Shown: one piece after another, positions 12,801-23,858 of the stretch
How the letters are laid out: each line of letters begins with the position of its first letter
Position numbering within the stretch: position 1 is the stretch's first letter
NCBI GenBank assembly: GCA_036346405.1
Contig: CM070563.1
Span: 30,886,816 to 30,950,815 of the forward strand
Source: Phyllostachys edulis
Taxonomy: Eukaryota; Streptophyta; Magnoliopsida; Poales; Poaceae
Direction of reading: 5' to 3'
DNA length: 64,000 nucleotides
Notes under the pieces: generated by a model
Seen by the model: only the letters and a program-made list of their open reading frames with translations
Told to the model about the DNA's origin: nothing
Database searches by the model: none
Program-made: the position numbers and the translations under genes

Positions 12801-14505
12801 TAATAGTTAGTTACCCCCTAACACTTGAGGCTTACCTTTAATTTGATCATACACTCAAACTTAAGGTAGTGCTTCTATATTTAAATAATTGTTTTCAGTT
12901 TTTGCTTAGCCATGCAGTCTATAGAACGTTAGTGTTTGGCAAGCTTATCTTGTCAAACATGGGAACAATAAATGAATTGAAATTATCCTGATTCTTTGTT
13001 CAGTTTATTTAAATTAGAAATGAATTTAATTCTTGTTGATAAACTAATTTAATCTGGACAAGTGGATGCTAGTGATGGTGCCTTAGTGCACGAGATTGGG
13101 AAATGTGGTTGTCTTGTTTGGGTTGATTAAGGACTGAACATCGGCTGGATGATTCAAGCCCCCAACGTACTTCCACACGCAGTGTATGGGCGATGTTTGG
13201 TTAAGTAAACGGTTAATGCTATTGAGTTGAAATATGGGAAAGTAAGGGCATATGTGTTTGACCACCAAATCAGTATCATATGTTCTTAGGAGGGTGAGGC
13301 CATACATGCGTTCCATCACATGTATGTACCTTAAGGGCTCCAATTGAGATGTAATATGTGTAGTGAGCACAGTTTGCATTTTATTGATCGGGTCGGCATT
13401 CCTGGCACAACATGTGGACCCCCGGTTGGCAGGTTCTAATAGTAACTTGAACTGAGCGGGATCAGTCACACATGGGTATTCCAGCTCAATAGTGTTAATT
13501 TGTTGAAAAATACCAAATCTTAGTTTATCCGGTCGGCATACCAAAGGTAGTGTGCTATTATTCTAGATGGCTTACGGGCTAGCTAAGTCGTGTGGGTAAA
13601 GATGTACACCCCTGTAGGGTTTAAAACTATTCGAATAGCCGTGTCCACGGTTACGGACAACGCTTGAATTTGAATAGCGCTTTGTATAGACTTTGGAAAT
13701 AAAAGTTTGGTTATGGGTGAATTCGGCATGAGAGGCATTCATGCAAAAATTTTTGGCTGGTAGTGAATAGCCACTTTAATGATGTTACTGTTTATGATTA
13801 TGTCTCATTTACTTACTGATTTAGTCCAAATTGATTTATAAATCGCTTTGTCAAAACTTAGCAAGTGTAGATTAAGATGTATCGCTTTATGCAAAAATTG
13901 AAACCATTATAACCTTCCTGTTGTCAACTTTATGCATATACAAATTCTACTCCTTTGAATAGGACCTATTAAACACTTTCTTTTCATAGTTTGTGTAAGT
14001 CTTGCGAGTACCTTCTGTACTCAGGTTTTATAACCTCTTGTTGCAGGTGAGGATGGTTATTTGTATGAGATGCCCGTTAGCGCCGATCAGGATGACGCTA
14101 ACGAGTGAAGCTAGTTCTAACTTCCACCCAATAGCCTACGGGTGATGGGGCCATTGGTGGTCTTTTGCTGTTTTGTTTCGTTTCCGCTGTTAACTTTTGT
14201 TGTGGCCCAAGGTCACATGGTATTGTAGAATTCCAAACCGAATTGTTAAGTGATATGTATAAATATGTAGGTGTATGCCTTGTATGTATGATACAATGTT
14301 GTTTGAGGATATATGTGCAATAGTCTAGAACCTGGGAACTATTGTGATACATATATCCGGGAACCTGAATATTGGATTTGTACCTTGTTAAGAATTATGC
14401 TCCTAGTATAATTTTTAATTAAGAATCGGTTGTTCTTGATTAAAAATTATGCATTGAGTATGATTGTTAATTCGGTATCAACCCCAATATTCCGGGGTCC
14501 TCACA
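9888..14505 (+). mobile_element. Solo LTR 1 (4,618 bp), uninterrupted
   Basis: It starts TGTAACAGTCCC and ends GGGGTCCTCACA. A perfect 5-bp duplication AAGGG flanks it (9883-9887 and 14506-14510). The order of parts is typical of this superfamily. AT-rich U3 is followed by a stretch with many 'CGTTCGGACC'/'CCGTTGGATC' words (10450-11060), a TATA box at 11370 and a transcribed leader. The conserved core has CTATTCGAATAG at 13627-13638, then 'TTGCGAGTACC' near 14003 and an AT-rich tail. There is no coding region. It is one of two uninterrupted members in the window and is useful as a reference for the others. Confidence 0.92.
11370..11377 (+). promoter_or_regulatory. TATA box of solo LTR 1
   Basis: TATATAAA lies in the middle of the LTR, after a region of GC-richer repeated words and before a C/T-rich leader (CCTACTTTCTGAGCC). 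It is the probable start region for LTR-driven transcription to the right. Activity today is unknown. Confidence 0.55.
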
Positions 14506-14722
14506 AAGGGGTTATGAACTCCAGATATCCGACCTTCTTAATTTCCCGATAATCCATATTCATATTCGTATTCATATTCGACGGATACTGGGGCTTTTGT
14601 ATTTGTATTCGTTTCTGACAAAAAAAATGTATCTGTTTTCAATCTGAGTTGACACAATCCGTATTCGTTTTTGTCTGGATCAGTCGAAAACTATCCGATC
14701 TGTTTTCACCCCTACGTAGCAC

Positions 14723-15109
14723 TCACCTTCATCTCCACATTAGTTGTGGGTTCGTCTGCTCTCCATTTTATTTCCAATTGACAAATGTAATTATCCATCT
14801 ATTGTTGTTGTGTACCTGGGCAAAGCAACCTCCATTTCCTTAATGTTCGTACTCACATTTTTCACAGTTACTTTACGGTTACTTTTGGAAGAATCCTAAT
14901 GGAACGCCCATGTGTTGCAACTGATAAAAGTATAAAACAATCAGGATGAGGACAAAGATGGTAGGCGATTTTAGGGGAAGAGATCAGGAGGAATGGCTCA
15001 AGAGACAAGGTCTTGTTTTAGATAGTGATATGGCTCGCTTAGAGTTTGTAAGGGGCGGGAAGTGAATTTTTTTTATGGTTTTCCTATTCTTTTGGTGGGA
15101 TCAAGTAAG
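14723..15109. other. Spacer without a recognisable feature
   Basis: This is about 390 bases between the hAT-like element and the small TIR element that hosts LTR B. It contains only short open frames and no inverted or tandem structure that I can see. Confidence 0.3.
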
Positions 15110-17255
15110 TGGGCTGAACCCATGTAACATCCCAAGTTTTTGAGTTTCAAAATCCTTTTGAGTAGTTTAGTTCTTTGGAAAATTCACCAAATTTTATTTG
15201 AATTTAATCAAGCTTAAATGGACTTTCAAAGCCAAAACAATTTAATGTGACTAATCTGAACATCAATTAATTCCAAAACTATTTTATTTGAGTTCTTTGA
15301 TCTTGGAAATATTTTCTATATTTTTATGGAATTTTTCCGAGTTCAATTGCTATTTGGATTTACTGGTATTTCTAAATTGCAAAACCTAATTAAAATCTCA
15401 GAAAGTCTTTTGGGCTGAAACCCATTTCCTCAGCTCATCCCCTGTTCATTCCGGCCCAAATCCCGCACACGGCCCGCATCTCTCTCCCTCCTGCTCGCCC
15501 GTGTCCCTTGCCTACCTGTCAGCCCCACATGCGTCATTTGCTACGCAACTTCACCGAAGCCTCAACCACTAACTTGTGGGTCTCCCTTGAGTTACTATTT
15601 GTCATCTTCATCCCGTGTGCGCCCTCGGACTCTCCCGTGGCCCCGCCGCTACAAGCTATTTCAGGCATCGACGTGCGTGTCAAAACGACTGCCTCAACCC
15701 TAGCCGCCAATCCCCTAAAGCCCAAAAACCTAGTTCGTCGTCACTTCACCAGAATCGAAGCTCGAACCCTAGCTCTGCCGCCGCTGTTCTTTGTTGATTT
15801 CATCGCCGTCGGTGAGCTCCTGTCGTCATCGACTACACCATTGGGTTCACCGTCGCCGCATCATCTCATCCTATGCACACCATCTCATCACCGGAGGATC
15901 GCCGTATCGCTGCAGCACCATCGAAGCCCTCGTCGCCACTCTGCTTCATCGTCGTTGCCGTGTTCCAGTCATCGTCGATGACCATTGGTCCTCACGCATG
16001 ACCGGATTGCATCGCCTCATCTTTGCGATTCTTTTGCGCACACCCAAAACACCGCTGGAGCCCTTCACCATCGATTAGCTGTCAACCTGAGCCGCCACCT
16101 TCTTCATCGCTGTTGAAGCCCTTGCCGGTCCTCGCTGTCGCATCGGAGTCATTGGATGAGTTCACCAGAGCCTGAGCATGCCGACGATGGTCACCTTTCG
16201 CCGCCGATCGCCACCATTCACCATCGCCACTGTGAAGTCATGGTAGCCGTCGATCTCTGTCTACGTGGCCAATGCGCCATCCCTGTCACTGCCACATGTA
16301 CGCCACGTGTGTAAACCAGCCGCGTCAGCGCCACCCGTACTCAAACCCTAAACCTAAACCTGGATGGATCTAGTTCACTGAGAGCCTAGCCACTGTCATG
16401 TGGGTCCCACATGTCAGATCTGTAGTGCCGTAGACCCATGAGTCTTAGACCCATAAACCAGACCCATGGACTTGGTCCATGTGAGGACCTCTTCTCAGGT
16501 TATGCAGGGAGTCCAGGAGGACTATTTTTTTTTGCAACCGGTACTACCGTGACAAGGGCAGCGGTAGTACCTCACCACAACTGGTACTACCACACGGAGG
16601 AGCAGTAGTACTGTTGGCTAAGCCGGGCAAGCACTGTCAGAGGCTTAGGGAGGTCCGGAAGGACCGCCGAGCGTCGGTGGTACTGCATGTCCCAAGGACA
16701 TGCAGAAGTCCGAGAGGAGGTCCGCTAGGACCTCCCAGGAGATCCCAAGACCTCTTGGAGGTCTTGGCCCTGTGTACACCGAGCTAGTCCTAGGATACCA
16801 GATGCTAGCTCGCACAGAATCACTTCGGTACAATCACAACCACAAGGTCAAGACAAAAGGTGAAGCAGAGAAATTAAACTTAATATTAAACAAGACCTTA
16901 TGGTCCAAGCTTGTTTACAGAGGGTTTGCCACTTGGGCTTACAAACCGACAACAAAGGAACCTTGGCAGCTGAAACACCAAAACGCATAGATGCCAACCG
17001 GCAAGCCCACAGGCTGTCGAGTGGAGGACGTCCTAGGTAGCGGGATCATCAAAGAAATCCTCTTCAAAGAGGTCTGTGCTCCCTTGCACTTGGTCATCTT
17101 TATACACTGCTTTGACACAGCGCTTAGAGCCATGAGTACTGATGAGGATCTAATAATCCTCATTTTATCTTTTATCTATAATTCTTATTATAAGTAAATA
17201 TGATGTCATGTGGTCCCTGGGCATACCCCTTAAATTTACAAGGGAGAAGCCTACC

Positions 17256-17432
17256 AGGCGGTCTTAAGTTCTTCTACGACCACCCCCATAGTCGTAAGTC
17301 TTGCTACGACTACCTTATGGTCGTAAGTTCTTCTACGATCACTACCCAGTTGTAAGTTATTCTACGACTACCCCATAGTCATAAGTCTTGCTACGACTAC
17401 CTTATGGTCGTAAGTTCTTCTACGACCAGGTC
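17256..17432. repeat. Tandem repeats of about 41 bp in the U3 part of the Tat LTR
   Basis: Four to five copies of a unit containing TCTACGACTACC and GGTCGTAAGT. Each unit is partly self-complementary (CTACGAC ... GTCGTAA). U3 repeats of this kind often act as enhancer-like sites in plant LTRs; that role is inferred. Confidence 0.6.
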
Positions 17433-17677
17433 AGGTACAACCACCTTATGATCAATAAAACCTACAGGCGAGTGGGTCCAATTGATTAAGGAATCCAAAT
17501 AATCAACATCTGTTGTTATTATGCGAAATAATAACACACAAGACCCCATTATCTCGACAAGTAATCGCGCGGGCGGCGTGAAGGAGTTACCATCCCGATG
17601 ATTACTACAAGCGTGCGCACATTCTTTAGATTTGATGAGTGTCTCTTCTTGAGGGAAAACGGCTATTCCTTCACGAC

Positions 17678-17685
17678 TATATAAA
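17678..17685 (+). promoter_or_regulatory. TATA box of the Tat 5' LTR
   Basis: TATATAAA, preceded by CACGAC and followed about 30 bases later by GGGAAAGGGGG. The position about 290 bases before the LTR end fits an R-U5 length seen in Tat LTRs. Confidence 0.55.
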
Positions 17686-17970
17686 GGCAACGGTCAGAGA
17701 GGGAAAGGGGGACAGAGCAATCGAGGCGTACACACACGCTATCGAGGGCTATCAGGAAGACAAGTGCTATCATCTGTAATAGTCTTAGTTTTTTTCCTGA
17801 TTGTTCAGAATACACTCAATACCATACACACACAGGAGTAGGATTGTTATTCTCTCAGGAGAAGGCTGAACTCAGATAAAAAACTCATGTCAATCTCTCT
17901 GCGTGATTCCATTATAGGAGACCCATGAATCAAATAATCTTTATGTAAGATCGGTTCTAAAACACCGGCG

Positions 17971-17990
17971 GTTAGGCGCCGACTGTAGGG
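17971..17990 (+). other. Primer-binding site of the Tat fragment
   Basis: TAGGCGCCGACTGTAGGG resembles the TTGGCGCCGTCTGTGGG site used by many grass Tat elements. It lies about seven bases beyond the LTR end, a small gap also seen in relatives. Confidence 0.55.
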
Positions 17991-18162
17991 ATCTTCCAAG
18001 TAATCTCTTGTCAACGTACTCTCTTTTTTCCCAAATCTCATGCACTCATGGCGGAGAATGGAGCGAGAGAATTGGTTTGACTTGGCGGACTGTGACGTCG
18101 ACATGGATGCTTGGTTTCGATTCTGAGCGAGTATCGACTCATCCGATGGTGTTGCTGCCTCC

Positions 18163-20215
18163 ATGGATCTTTCCGCAGATCCAGGAGACCATGCCACTGA
18201 TGGAGTTGAGAAGGGATCTCTATCCCCCACAACATTACATCCAACAGAGGAATCAATCCTCTCAAAGGACAAGGGTCAATCCGACCAGGTTTACACCCAG
18301 GCGGACTCACAACACGACGAGAGTTTTTCCTCCAAGTGTCTAAGTCCCCCTAAGGCGGTCCGACTTGGTGAGACAAGTTTTAGAAACCACAATTCCAGGA
18401 CTTCACCAGCATCTGCTGATCCTCTCTCTCCGGATGACCCTAGAGAGAGCGGGATCAAGCATGCTTTTCTTGCAAATTCGACCATCTCTCCGCAGATCAC
18501 ACTTGCGGATGGAGACGATTATAACCCAGAGTTCTCCTACCTGGAGGGGATTACTCCAAGTCGCCAGATGGTGTCTCTTGACTACTCCTCGAGCGGGGAG
18601 GCCTCGAACGCAAGTGAGAATCATCAACGGGAGGTCTTCGTCCTTCCCTCAGATCACGGTCACTCTTCTAGAGACCGAGCTAGGGACACTCCCCGAAGAT
18701 CACGCACTGCGCCTCCTCATGGCAATGGCAAGGGCACCACCGATGGCGGACAGGACCAACACCTTGATGAGCGTGAGGGAAATCCTCGACATACTCGCAC
18801 TCCATTGAGACAGTCTCAAGAATCTGACATGGAAGATTTTGAGGCTATTCGGCGAAAGAAGATTGCAGCCTAGAAGAATCTGCTTGGGCGCATCCAATAT
18901 CAATCAGAGGAAGCTCAAGAACTCCAGCACATCAACGACTTGCTCGAGAATCCAACTCGAGAGCTTGCCCGAGCGCCAGGCTACGATCTCTTCGTCGAAG
19001 AGATCGCACAAAGGCTTCGGACCACGATGGCAAGACTGGAAGCACCTCGCCGACATCATTCAGGAAGTCGTAGCAATACGACTTCTTTAGCTACCAGTTG
19101 ATCAAACATATCACCGTGGAGAAATCGGCGCAACAGCAAGTCGCATCGATCTCCTACTCGAAGAAATGTCTTTCGAACGACTGATGAACAACAAACCCTC
19201 GGAGAGGTGATCGCTCACTATTCTGACATAGAAATCTGCAGCAGCAGATGGACTACGAGGAGTATTCCCCTCGTAGGACCGAGACCTATTACAGGTTGGG
19301 TCAACCTGTTACTGGGTATCGTCGAATACGACCACCTGGAGATGTCAACCCATCTTTCCTGCAAAGGAGGCGTCAAGAAGTTATTACCGGGTGTCGGGCA
19401 TTTTCTCCTGAACTCTGAGCTGTTCGTTGGCCACCTCGTTTTCGACCAGTGAACATGGAGAAGTTCGATGAATCCCAAAATCCCATCGAATTCCTTCAAA
19501 TCTATACAACAGCTGTCCGAGCAGTAGGCGGAGGAGAGCATGTAATGGCGAATTACCTTCCAAGCGTTTCGAAGGGTGCGCTTTCGATCGTAGTTCTTGA
19601 ACTAACCACTCGAGTCGATTTATTCTTGGCAACACCTCTGCGACCTTCTACTAGCGAACTTCCAAGGCACATACAATCGCCCCGGGAAGGAGGACGACTT
19701 GCACCGGATGAGACAGAATGACCACGAGATCTTGCGCCAATTCATCAAGTGCTTTAGTCAGGTTCGTAATTCAATTCCGGAAGTTTCTGACTCATCTGTC
19801 ATCAGGGCTTCCAAGCAAGGAGTCCGTAGTAGAAGGATAACAGAAGATATCGCTTTGAATCCTCCCACTACCGTCGCCGAACTCTTTGAGATGGCCGATC
19901 GATATCTCGCTATACGAGGCGGTCGAGTGGAACAACACAATCGATCGAGAAGACAATACCTCTCGAGAGCCAGGCGAAGTTGGTAAGAAAAAGGATAAGA
20001 AAGCAAAAAAGTCCAAGAACAAGGCGAAGAGTCAAAAACTCCAAGCCAGCGGTTCCAAGGAGGTCTTGGCTGTAAATGATAAAGAGCCACACACCTCCAA
20101 GCCGCACTCCGACCGAGGCAAAGGTAAGTGCCCTGATCGGAAGAACGATAAGCCTAGGTAGTGTCCTTTCCATAAAAAGGAAGGACATGACCTTCATAAT
20201 CGCCGGTCTTCCAAC
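18163..20215 (+). pseudogene. gag of the Tat fragment, broken
   Basis: The N-terminal part is an open stretch of 236 codons (18163-18873), Ser/Asp-rich and hydrophilic. The core gag domain follows in shifted frames: 'NPIEFLQIYTTAV..GGGEHVMANYLP' near 19475-19560 and 'ILRQFIKCFSQVRNSIP' near 19730-19785. Next comes 'TTVAELFEMADRYLA' (about 19868-19912), a Lys-rich linker (KKKDKKAKKSKNK), and a zinc-finger remnant 'CPFHKKEGHDLHNR' at about 20161-20205, where the last Cys is lost and a stop precedes it. In intact Tat elements this protein packages the RNA. Here several frameshifts and stops exclude function. Confidence 0.75.
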
Positions 20216-20284
20216 AGCTCGAGGACTACTACAGCGACAAGGACCACTTCCCACTCTCGAGCAGATAGGACAAACGAGTGGTCA

Positions 20285-20885
20285 TAAGTCATCAGACGAT
20301 GATGAGGAGATGCCGTTCCAGGATCCGCAACATACCGTCGAACACATCTACAGGGGATCATCGGCATACGAATCAAAGCGACAGCTTAAAGCTGCTGAAC
20401 GTGAGGTAAACTCCATAGATCCTCCTCTCGTCAATAAATTACCGAAGTGGTCAGAAGTCACCATCTCCTTTGAGAGGGATGACTGCCCGATTCCTTCGAC
20501 TCGACCAGGTCGATATCCGATTGTGGTCAAACCCACCATCAACAATTGTCAGGTCAATCGAGTTTTGGTTGATGGTGACAGCTCGTTAAACATCTTGTTT
20601 ACGAGTGCCCTAGACGAGATGCAAGTACCCAGGACTAAGGTAAGACCGGTATGATACTCTTTTCATGGGACCGTACCGGGGTCTTCAGCCAAACCTATTG
20701 GCCAAGTTTATCTTCCTTTAACATTTGGTTCACCAAGTAATTTCAGGACAGAGAAAATCTCCTTTGATGTGGTCGATTTTGATACGGCATATAACGCCAT
20801 ACTCGGACGACCAACTTTGGCAAAATTCTTAATGGCTACTCATTACGGGTATCAATGTATCAAGATGCCAGTCCCAAAGGAGTAA
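20285..20885 (+). pseudogene. Protease region of the Tat fragment, broken
   Basis: One frame runs from about 20285 to 20885 with an internal TGA at 20652-20654. It shows 'SFERDDCPIPSTRPGRYPIVV', then the retroviral-type aspartic protease site 'VLVDGDSSLNILF' (about 20557-20595). Relatives have Asp-Gly-Gly-Ser at this site, so the second Gly has become Asp. After the stop come 'FHGTVPGSSAKPIGQ' and 'YNAILGRPTLAKF', which normally lead into reverse transcriptase. The frame ends at a stop after 'MPVPKE', and coding resemblance fades by about 20980. The missing polymerase makes this a dead fragment. Confidence 0.75.
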
Positions 20886-21189
20886 TCACAATTCATTGTG
20901 ACAAGAAGATGGCGCATATCTGCGACCGTTGATCCCTCGAGATGGTTGGACAAATACCAACTCGAGAAGAAAGTCAGCCTCCCCATGTCCTCTAGGACCT
21001 CCCCTTACCTTTATTGGACCTCCCCGTATCCTTCAGGACCTCCCCAGTTCCTCCTCTTTGCCTATTTGCATCTCTACTTATCGTGAGTCGTCCGATTTGC
21101 ATTGGACGGTGTGATCCTGGTGAGACGTTCGGATGGTCCGAACGTCCCACCCTCCCCGAGCCTTAGATCATTCTCAAGGCTCGATCGAA

Positions 21190-21690
21190 ATCCAAATGGT
21201 CCCGACCTCCTCCTTGTAAATCTGGACCGTTAAGACCTCCCCTTTGGAGATCTTAACCGTCCAGACCTCCCCCTTGTAAATCTGGACCATTAAGACCTCT
21301 CCCTTGGAGATCTTAACCGTCCAGACCTCCTCCTTGTAATCTGGACCGTTTAGACCTCCCGCTTGGAGATCTTAACCGTCCAGACCTCCCCCTTGTAAAT
21401 CTGGACCGTTAAGACCTCCCCCTTGGAGATCTTAACCGTCTAGACCTCCTCCTTGTAATCTGGACCATTTAGACCTCCCCCTTGGAGATCTTAACCGTCC
21501 AGACCTCCCCCTTGTAAATCTGGACCGTTAAAACCTCCCCCTTGGAGATCTTAACCGTCCAGACCTCCTCCTAGTAAATCTGGACTGTTAAGACCTTCCC
21601 CTTGGAGATCTTAACCGTCCAGACCTCCTCCTTGTAGATCTGGACGTCCGGACCTCCCCCTTTGGAGATCTTGGCCGTCCAGACCTCTTT
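21190..21690 (+). repeat. Tandem array of alternating 30-bp half-units
   Basis: Two related half-units alternate: GACCTCCCCCTTGTAAATC plus TGGACCGTTA, and GACCTCCCCCTTGGAGATC plus TTAACCGTCC. There are seven to eight pairs with a few one-base losses. The halves differ mainly in TGTAAATCTGG versus GGAGATCTTAA, which points to an older duplication later amplified as a 60-bp pair. It lies in the U3 part of LTR C2. Confidence 0.85.
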
Positions 21691-21764
21691 GGCAGATCCG
21701 ATCGTTAGGACCTCCCTTTGGAAATCCTAACCGTTCAGACCTCCCCTGGATTTGATCCCACGGC

Positions 21765-22195
21765 TCTCGACCTCCCTTGCGGGTGAGGATCTCCTCTTAC
21801 CTTTGCAGACCTCCCCGTTTGTAATTGATCTCGACCGTTGGACCTCCCTCCCGGAGATCCAACCGTCTAGACCTCCCTTGCGGGTGAGGATCTTCTCTTA
21901 CCTTTGCAGACCTCCCCGTTTGTAATTGTTCTCGACCGTTGGACCTCCCTCCCGGAGATCCAACTGTCAGGACCTCCCTTGTGGGTGAGGACCTCATCCT
22001 AGCCCCTGCGGGCCTCCTCTTTTGCACTTGTTCTTGACCGTTGGACCTCCTTTTTGGAGATCCAACCATCAGGACCTCCCTCGCGGGTAAGGATCTCCTC
22101 TTATCTCCGCAGACCTCCTTCTTCGCACTTAATCTTGGGTGTTGGACCTCCTTTTGGAAATCCAACCGTCAGGACCTCCCCTATGGGTGAGGATC
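21765..22195 (+). repeat. Tandem array of about 104-bp units
   Basis: Four copies of a unit containing GACCTCCCTTGCGGGTGAGG, CTTACCTTTGCAGACCTCC and GACCGTTGGACCTCC. The first two are almost identical and later ones drift. It follows directly on the 30-bp array and shares the GACCTCC motif, so both probably grew from the same starting word. Confidence 0.8.
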
Positions 22196-23858
22196 TCCCT
22201 TTGTTCACTACATGACCTCCTCAATGTCCTCCGCAGGACCTCCTCTGCGGGTTTTGGCTGCCCCCACTTGGCAGTCACACCCAGTTTTCTTTACCTTTGA
22301 CTGAGTCTTTGGGCAAGGAAGTCTTCACCGCATTTAATGCATGTTGTATCACATTAAATGCTCTCACCTTTGCAGTACTCATGTCATACCATTGTCACAT
22401 TCTTTGCCTACTCCCATTGTCCTCTTTACCAACTCCTGAGGACCCATATTCTGGGTCATATGCATTGGCTCCAGCTATATATAGCTTGGGCAGCCCTTCC
22501 TTTCTCATTTTTCCTCATTTCCACCCCTGGCTCAATCGAGCACTCTCTGGACCTCCTCCAACAAGCTCATTGGACCTCCTCCCGACCTCCCAATCTCTCT
22601 GTTGGTTTACCTTGGAAGTTCTATTAAGGTTTCCTTTGGATTTTGTTGGAGCTCTATTTGAGTCATTTGGTTTTCACCATGTAGATTGTCAAGACCGTGT
22701 GGAAGTAGAGTTCTGTGAAGGAGAGGAAGAAGCTCAAGACTTTGAGCAATGCAAGTTACACTCTTGATCATGTTGCACCTATTACTTCAAAGTATTTATG
22801 TCGATTTCAAAAATGTATGCATGCTTACTTCACTAAGTTATTTCAATGCCTATCTTTCAATTCTTAGTTATGCCTACTGCTTGGTATGACCACTGTCCAT
22901 GTTGAATCAACCTCATTGTCACCCTAGATAAAACCGGGTTCTTGCAATAGTGAGGACCCGTGGCTCTTGAAAAATGGAATGCTTAGTATTGCTTAGACCA
23001 AAATCTTGATTTGGGGAGTTCTGACCAAAATATCACTTATTCAAATGATTTCGGCCAAGGCATTGGTGTGTCATGGAGGTTTCGGCCATGGCATTGGTGT
23101 GTCATGGAGGTTTTACAAATGGCCATGGCACTGGTGTGCCATGGAGGATTGAAAAGCAAAGTAAATAAAAAATGGATTTGGGCTTGGGCGGTTTGTTTGG
23201 TTGGTGCATGTCTATGCACGGGGTCGTGTGATCCGATGCCCTGTGGTTGAGGTTTGTCGCCCAAGCCAGTTAAGGACCGGTCTTTGAGACACCACTTGCT
23301 AAGCCTATAATGGGCTATGCCAAATTGTGCAACCACATGTCTCCAGTATGGGGCATAGGACCTGGCTAATTAATTTGCAAAGCTCCTTCGTGGTTGATCC
23401 GGCGGAGGCGGTGGGTTGTCATGTTACGACTGTTGTAGTCCCACCTGGCATAAGAGGGGGGGCACCCCATTAACCCGGCGGGTTTCTATCCAAAGGGGGG
23501 ATCTGCAAAACCTTAATGTGGGTGGACTGTGGTGGAGCAATGCATTGTAAAGGCCTTGTCATGTGCTCTAGACCTCTCACCAAAGGAAGTGTGAGGTGGT
23601 ATCGACGGATGCCAAGCAAACTAGAGAATTCATGTCATGTGGGTAAAGTGTACAAATTCTGTAGAGTGTAAATCTATTCGAATAGCCGTGTCCGCGGTCA
23701 TGGACATGCTGGCAATGTCACTCAAAGTTAGCTCTTGGTTTTGGTTTTCAAAAGTCATACGAAATTGGTTTTGGTGGTTTAACCAAATTGGGTTTGGGCG
23801 GGAAGCCATGTGATAGGAGGGTATCCTTCACCATCTTCATGATGAATGCTATCCAACT

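Larger units (their letters stand above)
8999..14714. mobile_element. Non-autonomous hAT-like element, split by a solo LTR
   Basis: The ends are inverted: TAGGGGTGAAAA at 8999 and TTTTCACCCCTA ending at 14714. The flanking octamers CATATCAC (8991-8998) and CGTAGCAC (14715-14722) agree at six of eight positions, as expected for an old 8-bp hAT duplication. Subterminal sequence on both sides is rich in ATATTCATATTCG-type words in opposite orientation. Without the 4.6-kb LTR the element is about 1.09 kb and has no transposase. A GC-rich block at about 9420-9840 lies inside it. Confidence 0.7.
17201..17964 (+). repeat. 5' LTR of the Tat fragment
   Basis: It runs from TGATGTCATGTGG to TTCTAAAACA, about 764 bp, followed after a few bases by the primer-binding site. 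TATATAAA at 17678-17685 is the likely promoter, followed by a leader. The exact first base is uncertain because the partner LTR is missing. Confidence 0.6.
17201..20980 (+). mobile_element. Truncated Tat-lineage Gypsy retrotransposon (5' LTR, gag, protease)
   Basis: The order is 5' LTR, primer site, gag remnant and protease remnant, then an abrupt change into LTR C2 at about 20980. Reverse transcriptase, RNase H, integrase and the 3' LTR are missing. Lineage is judged from the primer site (GGCGCCGACTGTAGGG) and from gag/protease words known from grass Tat elements. Flanking bases (AAATA on the left, GGTTG after 26300) do not match, so the right half was lost by deletion or recombination. Confidence 0.75.

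Noticed and set aside
15508..16078. Proline/serine-rich ORFs in LTR B as a host gene
   Set aside because: Same leader region of the LTR, bounded by a perfect TSD; no splice-site structure or domain.
18038..18500. Reverse-strand ORFs overlapping the Tat gag
   Set aside because: They are shadows of the + strand gag frame and show no domain.
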